NCBI RefSeq assembly: GCF_011022235.1
Contig: NZ_JAAIYP010000035.1
Span: 124,001-188,000, forward strand
Direction of reading: 5' to 3'
DNA from: Magnetospirillum aberrantis SpK
GTDB taxonomy: Bacteria; Pseudomonadota; Alphaproteobacteria; Rhodospirillales; Magnetospirillaceae
Length of the DNA: 64,000 nt
Within the stretch, counting starts at the first letter, position 1; the number at the start of each line of letters is the position of its first letter. The notes below the pieces were generated by a model. That model made no database searches, was not told the origin of the DNA, and was given only the letters and a program-made list of their open reading frames with translations. The position numbers and the translations under genes are program-made. Shown here piece after piece: positions 1-9,184 of this stretch.

Positions 1-830
1 TTGTTGGTCGAGATGCGGCTTTCCTCGCCGCGCGCGATCACCCGCTGCAAGCCGTCCAGACTGTCGGCGGTCTGTTCCAGAAGCGCCTGGATATAGGCGG
101 GAACCGGCTGGTCGCCGTCACCGCCGCCGATGCCGCCGCCCAACCGGGTCTGACCGGCCAGCCATTCCTCGAGCTCGTTGTAGAAAGCGTTCTGCGCCTG
201 GCTGGCCTGAAGATCGAGGAACCCCAGCACCAACGATCCGGCCAGACCGAACAACGAAGTGGAAAACGCCGTGCCCATGCCGCCCAGCGGCAATTCCAGC
301 CCGGTCTTCAGACGCTCGAACATGGCCGCCGCGTCCGCCCCCGTTCCCACCGACAAGGACGAGATCACGTCGCTGACCGAACCGATGGTCCGCGACAACC
401 CCCAGAAGGTGCCGAGCAGGCCAAGGAAGATCAACAGGCCGACGAAATAACGCGCCAGTTCGCGGCCTTCGTCCAGGCGTGCGCCAATGGAATCAAGCAA
501 CGACCGCAAGCCCATGGCGGACAGGCTCATGCGGCCCTGACGCTCGCCCAGCATGGTGGCCATGGGCGTCAACAGCCGCAGCTTGCCGCCGGAAAGCTGT
601 GGCTGGCCGCGCCGCCAGGTCTCCAGCCACGCCACCTCGGGCTTCAGCAACATCACCTGGCGGAAATTCAACACGATGCCCACCAGGAACACGCCGACGA
701 TCAGCCCGTTCAGCCCCGGATTGGCCATGAACGCCCGCGTCACGCCGGGTGCCAGCAACACCGCCACGGCGGCGACCACGGCCAGGAAGGCGGCCATGCG
801 CAGGAGATAGCGGTTGGGACGGGTCATCAT
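1..830 (-). CDS. MotA/TolQ/ExbB-family proton channel protein (3' end outside window)
   Basis: Inner-membrane protein of the MotA/TolQ/ExbB family, which form proton channels that power flagellar or envelope machines. 276 codons are visible and the C-terminus lies beyond the window edge. Four hydrophobic segments fall at about residues 10-30, 41-58, 128-148 and 184-207, with the family-like stretch LLGTFWGLSRTIGSVSD after the third. A tandem ATG-ATG start follows GGAGG at good spacing. The usual partner (a MotB/OmpA-like protein) would lie beyond the edge. It is divergent from a type I exporter. Family membership is well supported; which machine it powers is not. Confidence 0.8.
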   Translation of the reverse strand, partial: MMTRPNRYLLRMAAFLAVVAAVAVLLAPGVTRAFMANPGLNGLIVGVFLVGIVLNFRQVMLLKPEVAWLETWRRGQPQLSGGKLRLLTPMATMLGERQGRMSLSAMGLRSLLDSIGARLDEGRELARYFVGLLIFLGLLGTFWGLSRTIGSVSDVISSLSVGTGADAAAMFERLKTGLELPLGGMGTAFSTSLFGLAGSLVLGFLDLQASQAQNAFYNELEEWLAGQTRLGGGIGGGDGDQPVPAYIQALLEQTADSLDGLQRVIARGEESRISTN

Positions 831-934
831 TGTGCCTCCAGTGGTGGTGCGGCGCCCCTGAGTGTTGGGACTGAATGTGTCCATTCCAGGGCGCACTATG
901 CCCCCCGGTCGGCCAACAGACAACACGGGTGTCC

Positions 935-950
935 TAGGTGAAATTACCTA
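935..950. promoter_or_regulatory. Imperfect-core dyad between the divergent channel and exporter genes
   Basis: TAGGT and ACCTA form a perfect 5-base inverted repeat around a six-base spacer, 66 bases before the exporter start and about 105 bases from the MotA/TolQ-like start. It could be an operator for either gene. There is no direct evidence for a particular regulator. Confidence 0.25.
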
Positions 951-1016
951 TGCAGCACGCGATGCGCGATATTTTTCATTTGCCACACCGGGCCGCCCTC
1001 GCCCAAATGTCATGCC

Positions 1017-2803
<1,787 letters not shown>

Positions 2804-2807
<4 letters not shown>

Positions 2808-4357
2808 CCGAACAACAACTGCCCCAAGTTCCGCCCGAACTCACCGCCGCCCCGGCCCCGGAACCCGCGGAACCGGAAAAAAAGGAAGACGGCGGTCGCC
2901 AGATATTGGCCGCCGTCATCGCCGTGCTGCGCTGGCTGGGACCGCAGCCGGGCGCCAAGGGCTACCATCCCCGCGCGCTGCTGACCGCCTTTTGGCGCTG
3001 GCTGCTGCCGGGTGGTCCGGTGCTGTTGCCGGCGGCCGAGGGACGTCACCTGACCACCGAACACGGTGGCCGCCTCCAGGAACTGTCCCATTCCTATCCG
3101 CTGCCCAGTTGGCGCCCCCTGGCGCGGCTGGTGATGGTGGCGCTGTCGGCCTTTGTGGTGTGGACGCTGTTCGCCCGGCTGGACGAGGTGACCATCGCCA
3201 CCGGCGAAGTGGTGCCCGAGGGCAAGGTCAAGGTCATCCAGCATCTGGAGGGCGGCATCGTGCGCGAGATTTCGGTCGCCGACGGCACCGAGGTCAAGGA
3301 GGGCACGCCGCTGATGCAACTGGACCTGTCGGCCAGTTCCCTGAACCGCGACGAATTGCAGGTCCGTCTGGATGGTCTGATGCTGCAACGCGCCCGGCTG
3401 CGCGCCGAAGTGACGGGCGCGGCCGATGTGGATTTCCCGGCCGAAGAGGCTGCACGCCGGCCGGTTCTGGTGGCGGCGGAAACCCGCAATTTCGACAGCC
3501 GGCGCCAAGCCTTGCGGGCGACGCTGGCGGTGCTGCACGACCAGGCCCGACAAAAATCGCTGGAGGTCCAGGAACTGGACACCCGCCAGCGGGCCATCGC
3601 CTCGAATCTGCGGCTGGCCCGCGAACGCTTCGCCATGTCCAGCGAATTGATGAAATCCGGGCTGACCGCGCGCATGGAACATGTCGCCCTGCAAGGTCAG
3701 GTCGAGGAACTGGGCGGCCAGTTGGAGAGCTTGCGAGCCTCGATTCCCCGCGCCCAGGCCGGCGCCGAGGAAGCCAAAAGCCGCATCGCCGAGGAAGAAG
3801 CCCGCTTCGTCCGCACCGCCCAAGGCGAATTGGCCGAAGCCGAGTTGAACGTGGCCCGGACCCGCGAATTGCTGTCCCAGGCGTCGGACCAGCAGCGCCG
3901 CACCCAGATCACCAGCCCCATCGACGGCATCGTCAAGAACCTGCGGGCCAACACCATCGGCGGCGTGGTCAAACCGGGCGAACCGATCATGGAAATCGTG
4001 CCCTTGCACGAACGTCTTCAGATCGACGCCAAGCTGAACCCCGCCGACCGCGGTTATGTCCTGGTGGGACAAAGCGCCACGGTCAAGCTGTCGGCCTATG
4101 ACTACACCACTTATGGCGGGCTTGAGGGCACGGTCATCCTGGTGGCGCCGGACACCACCATGGGACCCGACAACCAGCCGTTCTATCGCGTGGTCGTGCA
4201 GACCGAGCGCGCCTATCTGGGCGACGAAAAGGGAAAACAGCCGATCACCGCCGGCATGCAGGCGACGGTGGACATCCACACCGGCACCCGCACGGTCATG
4301 GAATATCTGGTGAAACCGGTGCTCAAACTGCGTCACGAAGCGTTCCGCGAGCGATGA
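2804..4357 (+). CDS. HlyD-family membrane fusion protein of the type I exporter
   Basis: Periplasmic adaptor of 517 residues that links the ABC exporter to an outer-membrane channel. One membrane segment is at about 106-124, followed by the lipoyl/barrel-sandwich signature (VIQHLEGGIVREI) and a long helical hairpin rich in Glu, Arg and Gln. The start ATG overlaps the exporter stop. The cytoplasmic region before the membrane segment is about 105 residues, longer than in classical HlyD, and begins with a Pro/Ala/Glu-rich stretch. Function with the preceding exporter follows from overlap and family. Confidence 0.88.
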
Positions 4358-4399
4358 TCCCCGCCCGCGGAACACCCGCCCGTCACTTACCCCCACCCG

Positions 4400-4840
4400 T
4401 CATTTGACGTTGAAGCGCATGAACGGTTTGGCGCCGTCAGGACCAAAAGCGTAGACGGTAAAGGGCTCGGGCGCCCCGGACATGCCGGGCGATCCCTGCG
4501 GCATGCCCGGCGCCGAAAGACCGGTCACCTTGGGCCGGTCCTTCAACAGCTTGTCGACGGCTTCGGCCGGAACGTGGCCTTCGATGACGTAGCCGTCGAT
4601 CACGGCGGTATGGCACGACTGCATCTCTTCCGGCACCTTGAGGCGTTCCTTGACCGGTTCCATGTCGTCCAGCATCACCACCTTGGCGGCGTAGCCCTTG
4701 GCCTTGATATAGTCGATCCAGCCGCCGCAACAGCCGCAACTGGGCGAGCGGTAAACGGTCATGGTTTCGCCGGAGACAGCCGGCACGGCCGCCGACGCGA
4801 CGGCCAAAACCGCCGCCGCGAAAACAATGCGATGGTTCAT
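4400..4840 (-). CDS. DUF411-domain periplasmic metal-binding protein
   Basis: Exported protein of 146 residues. A signal peptide spans about residues 1-24 (MNHRIVFAAAVLAVASAAVP), followed by the DUF411 core with SCGCC near the N-terminus, a conserved CHT, and VIDGYVIEGHVP. DUF411 proteins are usually found with copper resistance genes and are thought to bind copper; that role is family knowledge. The C-terminal Gly/Met-rich stretch (PGMPQGSPGMSG) could also bind Cu(I). It lies 49 bases after a small Cys/His-containing exported protein on the same strand, so the two may form a metal-handling pair. Confidence 0.8.
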   Translation of the reverse strand: MNHRIVFAAAVLAVASAAVPAVSGETMTVYRSPSCGCCGGWIDYIKAKGYAAKVVMLDDMEPVKERLKVPEEMQSCHTAVIDGYVIEGHVPAEAVDKLLKDRPKVTGLSAPGMPQGSPGMSGAPEPFTVYAFGPDGAKPFMRFNVK

Positions 4841-4889
4841 GTGAGTATTTTCCTGATTCGATGAACGCGATAAGGCGAAGATGGTCGGA

Positions 4890-5231
4890 TCAGGTACGAG
4901 GCGGGCGTTCCAGTGGTGACGGATGGCGCGACGGCAGGAACGCCAGCACCGGCAAAGCCACCCGCGACGACGACGTCACGGGCCGCAACCCGAACGGCGC
5001 CGACATCAGCAAGGGCGGCAAGCTGGCTTGAAGGCAGCCCAAGGCGCAGGCGGCGTCGGCATGACGGGCCACGGGAACGCCATCGCCGTCACAGGCATGA
5101 TGGTCGCAATCGGCGATGTCGGTCATGGGCATGGCCGCCATGGCCACAGCCGGACGGGCCGGCGCCCACAGAGGCACCAGCACCAGAGCCAGGATGGCCA
5201 GCAATACCCGCAATCGCGCACAGATCGTCAT
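4890..5231 (-). CDS. Small exported Cys/His-containing protein, unknown
   Basis: 113 residues from the chosen ATG. The N-terminus is a hydrophobic signal-like segment (about residues 7-30) followed by a short region with clustered His and Cys (CDHHACDGD, then ADAACALGCLQ). This resembles small DUF2946-like exported proteins found near copper genes, but I cannot assign the family with confidence. It lies upstream of the DUF411 gene on the same strand. The same frame continues open upstream to about 5579, but that part reads like shifted integrase debris, so the start at the signal sequence is preferred. No convincing ribosome site is seen. Confidence 0.5.
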   Translation of the reverse strand: MTICARLRVLLAILALVLVPLWAPARPAVAMAAMPMTDIADCDHHACDGDGVPVARHADAACALGCLQASLPPLLMSAPFGLRPVTSSSRVALPVLAFLPSRHPSPLERPPRT

Positions 5232-5287
5232 GACGTCACCATACGCCAGCCCGCCATGCGGCGAAACAACCTTGGTCAAGCCCGCTA

Positions 5288-5556
5288 AAGGTCCGCCAGA
5301 CGGCGTAATCTGTTCGCCAGGACCAACATGTCGTCGATAAGCACCCGCAGCCGTTCGTTGGCTGGCGCTTCCTGTCTTGTGGCGGTTAGAAGGTCCGTGC
5401 CAGGTGTTTTTCAAGATGGCCGATGCGGTTCCCAAAGCCGCTTTCCGGTCTTCGGGCGACACACAGTTTCCATGATGTCGGTGGGAATGCGCTGCTGGAG
5501 CTTGAAGTAAGCACCGTCGCGCTTCAGGTACTGAGGTCATTTCCATGACCCCCGAT
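5288..5556 (-). pseudogene. Decayed tyrosine integrase fragment (N-terminal region)
   Basis: Starting near 5556 on the minus strand, one frame reads QYLKRDGAYFKLQQRIP and then TDIMETVCRPKTGKRLW. This is the N-terminal pattern of DUF6538-type phage or island integrases (YL-R-G-Y-F-RRVP-D). The frame then stops, while a neighbouring frame continues with ALGTASAIL, resembling the SLGT-A-A segment that normally follows. A third frame ends in a Leu/Arg-rich stretch before a stop at 5288. No intact recombinase remains. It lies about 90 bases from the 3' end of tRNA-Arg and reads away from it, the usual position for an integrase after tRNA-targeted integration. Frame assignments were made by eye. 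Confidence 0.5.
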
Positions 5557-5605
5557 TGCAACCTAATCTTGTAGCCCAACCGAGGTTCATGGAAAGCGCA
5601 AGAAT

Positions 5606-5636
5606 GCTACACTTGACGGATTTCCTGGAGTGTAGC
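5606..5636. repeat. 8-bp inverted repeat between integrase debris and tRNA
   Basis: GCTACACT and AGTGTAGC form a perfect inverted repeat around 15 bases, 8 bases beyond the tRNA 3' end. There is no T-run, so it is not a typical terminator. It could be an attachment or recombinase-binding site or a processing hairpin of the tRNA transcript. Confidence 0.4.
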
Positions 5637-5643
5637 GGGGTAG

Positions 5644-5720
5644 TGGCGCGCCCTGCTGGATTCGAACCAGCGACCGTCCGCTTAGAAGGCGGGTGCTCTA
5701 TCCAACTGAGCTAAGGGCGC
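5644..5720 (-). tRNA. tRNA-Arg (anticodon TCT)
   Basis: A full 77-base cloverleaf on the minus strand. Acceptor arms GCGCCCT and AGGGCGC pair perfectly. The D-arm is GCTC/GAGC, the anticodon loop CTTCTAA gives TCT, and the T-arm is GCTGG-TTCGAAT-CCAGC. The CCA tail is encoded after discriminator G. The anticodon stem has one apparent C-A mismatch at its outer pair (27/43). Integrase debris lies just beyond the 3' end. Confidence 0.95.
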
Positions 5721-5735
5721 CGGGTCGGAAAGCGA

Positions 5736-6044
5736 CTAGAAGCGGCCGAATTCCAGCTTGTCGAAGCGGAAATTGTCGGAATAGTTCTTGGGCGGAACCG
5801 GCTTCTTGGTCGCCGGCTCGATCACCTCGAACTCCAGGCCCTTGCGGGTGGCGTAGGCCACGGCCTCTTCCTTGCTGGCGAACTTGAGGCGGATTTGCTG
5901 GGTCATGTCGCTGGAGCCCAGCCAGCCCATCAGCGGGTCGGCCTTCTTGGCGTCGATCGGCTCGTATTCCAGCACCCAAGCCTGGGAATTGCCCTTGCCC
6001 GACTGCATGGTGGTCTGGGCGGGACGGTAGATACGAACCTGCAT
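5736..6044 (-). CDS. ETC complex I subunit, NDUFS4-like (18 kDa family)
   Basis: Accessory subunit of NADH:ubiquinone oxidoreductase, 102 residues, of the NDUFS4/ETC_C1 family found in alphaproteobacteria and mitochondria. It opens MQVRIYRPAQTTMQSG and contains the family core WVLEYE, PLMGW-SSDM and FASKEEAVAYA, ending with a Pro-Lys-Asn-Tyr region before the aromatic C-terminus. The start has AAAGGAG seven bases upstream. It stands alone between the tRNA and an M48 protease gene, away from any nuo operon, which is usual for this subunit. Confidence 0.9.
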   Translation of the reverse strand: MQVRIYRPAQTTMQSGKGNSQAWVLEYEPIDAKKADPLMGWLGSSDMTQQIRLKFASKEEAVAYATRKGLEFEVIEPATKKPVPPKNYSDNFRFDKLEFGRF

Positions 6045-6116
6045 CGACGGGCTCCTTTTGCTCGGCCGGAAATTCCGGCCGCTAGAGATAGCGGGAAACC
6101 GCGTCGGAAACAAGAC

Positions 6117-7088
6117 TCAGCGCCACCAGCGCCGCACGACGGGGGTTCCCGCCACATCGGACGGCAACAGGATATCGGGCAGCACCAGCGAAGGCCGCGG
6201 ACGTGGCGGCGCCAGTTCGGCCAGACGCGCCACCCGCTCGGCGGTGGTGGGATGGGTACGGATCAGCCGCAGCCATGCGGGTGCCGATTGCCGCCGCAAC
6301 CGCTCCCAACCGCCCCCTTGGATCGTATCGAGCCGCATCAGGGCGGAAATCAGGGCACCGGGGTCGCCGGTCAGCTCGGCCGCGCCGGAATCGGCCTCGA
6401 ACTCGCGGGTCCGCGACAGCGTCAGGGTCAACAGGTCGGCGACCAAGGGGGCCACTACCACCGCCAAAATGGCCAGCCACGGCACGTCCTCGCCGCCATC
6501 GGTCATGCCCGGCAAATAGAACGCCGTCAGCAGCACCCCGGCGAAGGCCAGGGCACGGGTCAGCCGCCCAGCCGCCTCGGCCAGCCGCAACAGACGCAGG
6601 TCGCCGGCCCGAAGATGGCTGATCTCGTGTGCCAGCACCGCCACCAGTTCGCGGGCGCCCATGCGCCGCAACATGCCGTCCGACACCGCCACCGCGCCAT
6701 CGCTGCCCCAGCCGGTGGAAAGCGCGATCATCTCGGGTCGGGGGATATAGAGGATCTGCGGCACGCGCGGCAATTCCGCCCGCCGCGCCAGTTCCGCCGT
6801 GGCGGCGAAAAGGTCCGGGGCCTGGGACGGCCCCAGCGGCACCGCGCCGTAAAGCGCCCGCAACAGGGTGGTGGAGCGCACCGGTTGCGCCAACATCAGA
6901 ACTGCCGTGCCGCCGGCCGCCCACAAGATGCCGACGTCGCCGGCCACCAGCCATCCCACCAGCGCCATCCAGCCGACGATGCCGCCCAACAGCAAGGCCG
7001 AGCGCAGATGGTTGTGGCGACGGTGGCGGCTCAAAATCTGCCGATCGACACCGGCGGCGGCCAAGGGGCGATGGAAGCGGACGAACAT
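6117..7088 (-). CDS. M48-family zinc metalloprotease (HtpX-like)
   Basis: Integral-membrane metallopeptidase of 323 residues. Two hydrophobic segments lie at about 30-65, then the catalytic HEISH zinc motif (AVLAHEISHLRAGD), a further hydrophobic pair (ALAFAGVLLTAFY; LAILAVVVAPLVADLL), and the third zinc-ligand region with SRTREFEADSGAAEL. HtpX-type enzymes degrade damaged membrane proteins under stress. It starts 15 bases after the stop of a DnaJ-like gene with GGAGG before its ATG, so chaperone and protease are probably co-transcribed. Confidence 0.85.
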   Translation of the reverse strand: MFVRFHRPLAAAGVDRQILSRHRRHNHLRSALLLGGIVGWMALVGWLVAGDVGILWAAGGTAVLMLAQPVRSTTLLRALYGAVPLGPSQAPDLFAATAELARRAELPRVPQILYIPRPEMIALSTGWGSDGAVAVSDGMLRRMGARELVAVLAHEISHLRAGDLRLLRLAEAAGRLTRALAFAGVLLTAFYLPGMTDGGEDVPWLAILAVVVAPLVADLLTLTLSRTREFEADSGAAELTGDPGALISALMRLDTIQGGGWERLRRQSAPAWLRLIRTHPTTAERVARLAELAPPRPRPSLVLPDILLPSDVAGTPVVRRWWR

Positions 7089-7103
7089 GGATGGCCTCCG
7101 TTC

Positions 7104-8003
7104 TTACCAGCCGGCACGCGGATCGTAAGGGTGTCGTGCGCTCCAGTCGCGGACGAAAGCGGTCAAATCCTGGTCGGGATGGTCGGGCAGCACCAGCCGC
7201 AGGGTCACGTAAAGGTCGCCGCCCTTGATCCCCTTGCCACGCAGACGCAACCGGGTGCCAGTGTTGGAACCGGCCGGAACCGCCAGCGCCACCTTGCCGG
7301 ACAGGGTCGGCACGGTGATCTTCGCCCCCAGAACCGCTTCGGCCAGGGTCACCGGAACCTCAAGGTGGACATGGTCGCCCTGGCGGGTGAACAGCGGATG
7401 CGGCCGCACGGTCACCTCGACCAACAGGTCGCCGGCCGTGCCGCCGGCCGCCGGGGCGGGTTGTCCCTGTCCCTTGAGACGCAACACCTGACCGTCGGCA
7501 AGACCGGCGGGAATGGTCACGTCCAGCGACCGCCCGCCAATGGCGACGCGCTTGACCGCCCCCAAGGCGGCGTCGGTGAAGTCCACCGCCAGGGTGACGC
7601 GGACATCCTGGCCGCGCCGTGGCCGTGCACCGCCGAAACCATGGGCGAACAGATCCTCGAACACGGAATCGGCGCCGCCGCCGAACGAAAAGTGAAAGGA
7701 ACCGGGATCGCCGCCTTGGTGGAACGGATTGCCGGCGAAGCCGTGGGCGCCGGCATGAGCGCCGGCATGAGCGAACGTCTCGTGTCCTTCCGCGTCGATC
7801 TCTCCCCGGTCGAAACGCGCCCGCTTGGCCGGGTCCGACAACAGGTCGTAGGCGGCGTTGACGTCCTTGAAGCGGCTTTCCGCCCGCGCGTCGCCGGGAT
7901 TGACGTCGGGATGCAGCTTTTTGGCCAGCTTGTGATAGGCCTTGCGAATCTCGCTTTCGCTGGCGCCGGGCTTGACCCCCAGGATGTCGTAAGGGCTGCG
8001 CAT
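7104..8003 (-). CDS. CbpA-type DnaJ co-chaperone
   Basis: J-domain protein of 299 residues. The J domain is at about 1-65 with HPD in KLAKKLHPDVNPGD. A Gly/His/Phe-rich linker follows, then the two beta-barrel substrate-binding domains (from GQDVRVTLAVDFTDAALG). There is no CxxCxGxG zinc finger, which makes it CbpA/type II rather than DnaJ itself. Such proteins deliver clients to DnaK. GGAG lies 11 bases before the ATG. It heads an operon with the M48 protease. Confidence 0.9.
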   Translation of the reverse strand: MRSPYDILGVKPGASESEIRKAYHKLAKKLHPDVNPGDARAESRFKDVNAAYDLLSDPAKRARFDRGEIDAEGHETFAHAGAHAGAHGFAGNPFHQGGDPGSFHFSFGGGADSVFEDLFAHGFGGARPRRGQDVRVTLAVDFTDAALGAVKRVAIGGRSLDVTIPAGLADGQVLRLKGQGQPAPAAGGTAGDLLVEVTVRPHPLFTRQGDHVHLEVPVTLAEAVLGAKITVPTLSGKVALAVPAGSNTGTRLRLRGKGIKGGDLYVTLRLVLPDHPDQDLTAFVRDWSARHPYDPRAGW

Positions 8004-8230
8004 GGTCGTCCGTTCTCCAAATGGCCGGCGGGACAGCGGAACCGGGGCCGCCGCATGCGGCCCTGCGCAACCAGGAACGTCGAAAACCCGTCCGCGCCCG
8101 ACCGGCGGCACGCGTCACGCCAAGGCCCCTTTCCAGGCACCCTGGTTCTATGGATTTAAGCATCGCCGGGACGGCGTCAAGACAACCGAACCAACAGCGG
8201 CCCCAGGACATTACCAATCATTAATGCCGG

Positions 8231-8249
8231 TGAAAGGTGGCTGTAAGGT
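8231..8249 (+). promoter_or_regulatory. Candidate tandem binding site for an OmpR-type regulator
   Basis: TGAAAGGT and TGTAAGGT are direct repeats 11 bases apart, the spacing at which OmpR/PhoB-type dimers bind. They lie about 260 bases upstream of an OmpR-type regulator gene and 190 bases before a terminator. The core GTAAGGTC recurs near 8493, just before the regulator start. Autoregulation is an inference. Confidence 0.3.
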
Positions 8250-8437
8250 CGCGGATGGCATCTTCTCATCATCAGGTACGGGAAAACGACGGAATTCAGC
8301 GCTCCCTGTCGTCTCCCAACCCGGCGGACCCGAACTCCCCGCCGACCGGAAGCGCCGGCCTTTCCCCCGGGACGGCGCCTCAGTTCAGAACGATCGCCGG
8401 CCCTTTCCCCCCAAGCCGGCATCGGAAGATGAAAACC

Positions 8438-8473
8438 GCCCCCGCAGCTGTCCCCCTGGCTGCGGGGGCTTTT
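8438..8473 (+). terminator. Strong rho-independent terminator upstream of the response regulator
   Basis: GCCCCCGCAG and CTGCGGGGGC form a perfect 10-bp stem with a 12-base loop, preceded by an A-tract and followed by TTTTCTTT. It lies only 34 bases before the regulator's ATG and no plus-strand gene precedes it. It must therefore end either a small RNA or an attenuated leader. Confidence 0.8.
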
Positions 8474-8506
8474 CTTTGGAAGGCCAAGCAAGGTAAGGTC
8501 CGACAC

Positions 8507-9184
8507 ATGCGTATCTTGCTTATCGAAGACGATCAAGAGGCGGCCGCCTATCTGGCCAAAGGTCTGCGCGAGGCCGGCAACACCGTCGACCATGCCGCCA
8601 ACGGCACGGACGGCCTGTTCCTCGCCACGTCGGAACGTTACGACGTGATGGTGGTGGACCGCATGCTGCCGGGTTTGGACGGGTTGGCCATCATCCAGGC
8701 CATCCGAGCCGGCGGCAACGACACGCCGGTGCTGATCCTGTCGGCGCTGGGCAAGGTCGATGACCGGGTCAAGGGGCTCAAGGCCGGCGGCGACGACTAT
8801 CTGGTCAAGCCCTACGCCTTCGCCGAGCTTCTGGCCCGCATCGAGGCGCTGGGCCGGCGCGGCACCGCCAGCCAGCCCGACACCAAGCTGAAGGTCGAAG
8901 ACCTCGAGATGGATCTGCTGGCCCGCACGGTGACCCGCGCCGGACAATCGGTGGACCTGCAACCACGCGAATTCCGCCTGCTGGAATACCTGATGCGCCA
9001 CGCCGGTCAGGTGGTGACCCGCACCATGCTGCTGGAAAACGTCTGGGAATACCATTTCGACCCCCAGACCAACCTGATCGACGTCCACATCAGCCGCCTG
9101 CGGCAGAAGGTGGACAAGGATTTCGACCAGGCCCTGATCCATACCGTGCGCGGCGCCGGATATTCCCTCCGTGCGACCCGCTAA
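8507..9184 (+). CDS. OmpR/PhoB-family response regulator
   Basis: 225 residues: a receiver domain (about 1-115, phosphoacceptor Asp51 in VVDRMLPG, Lys of the KPYAF switch) and a C-terminal winged-helix DNA-binding domain (LQPREFRLLEYL, then VDVHISRLRQK and VRGAGY). The chosen ATG begins the standard receiver start MRILLIEDD; the frame stays open upstream but that stretch is leader. The gene overlaps the kinase downstream by 14 bases, so the two are a co-translated pair. A terminator 34 bases upstream suggests that expression depends on read-through or on a promoter inside the gap. Confidence 0.92.
   Translation: MRILLIEDDQEAAAYLAKGLREAGNTVDHAANGTDGLFLATSERYDVMVVDRMLPGLDGLAIIQAIRAGGNDTPVLILSALGKVDDRVKGLKAGGDDYLVKPYAFAELLARIEALGRRGTASQPDTKLKVEDLEMDLLARTVTRAGQSVDLQPREFRLLEYLMRHAGQVVTRTMLLENVWEYHFDPQTNLIDVHISRLRQKVDKDFDQALIHTVRGAGYSLRATR

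Larger units (their letters stand above)
8004..8506. other. Divergent intergenic region / leader before the OmpR-type regulator
   Basis: About 500 bases without a convincing protein gene, between the minus-strand DnaJ-like gene and the plus-strand response regulator. It holds a tandem half-site repeat at 8231-8249 and a strong terminator hairpin at 8438-8473. Open frames across it are in frame with the regulator but lack start signals and family-like sequence. Confidence 0.5.

Noticed and set aside
5262-5286. ACCTT...AAGGT dyad resembling a CueR operator near the DUF411 pair.
   Set aside because: The half-site spacing (24 bases end to end) does not match the compact CueR dyad, and no suitable -35/-10 pair surrounds it.
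5232-5579. Longer version of the small Cys/His protein starting near 5579.
   Set aside because: The extension overlaps integrase-like sequence in another frame and places a signal peptide in the middle of the protein.
5895-8159. A 754-codon open frame on the plus strand antisense to the M48 protease and DnaJ-like genes.
   Set aside because: Its sequence is Gln/His/Arg-rich with no family resemblance and no start signal; it is the usual shadow of GC-rich coding DNA.
8237-8506. In-frame N-terminal extension of the OmpR-type regulator.
   Set aside because: It spans a strong terminator and would precede the standard receiver N-terminus; no ribosome site fits.
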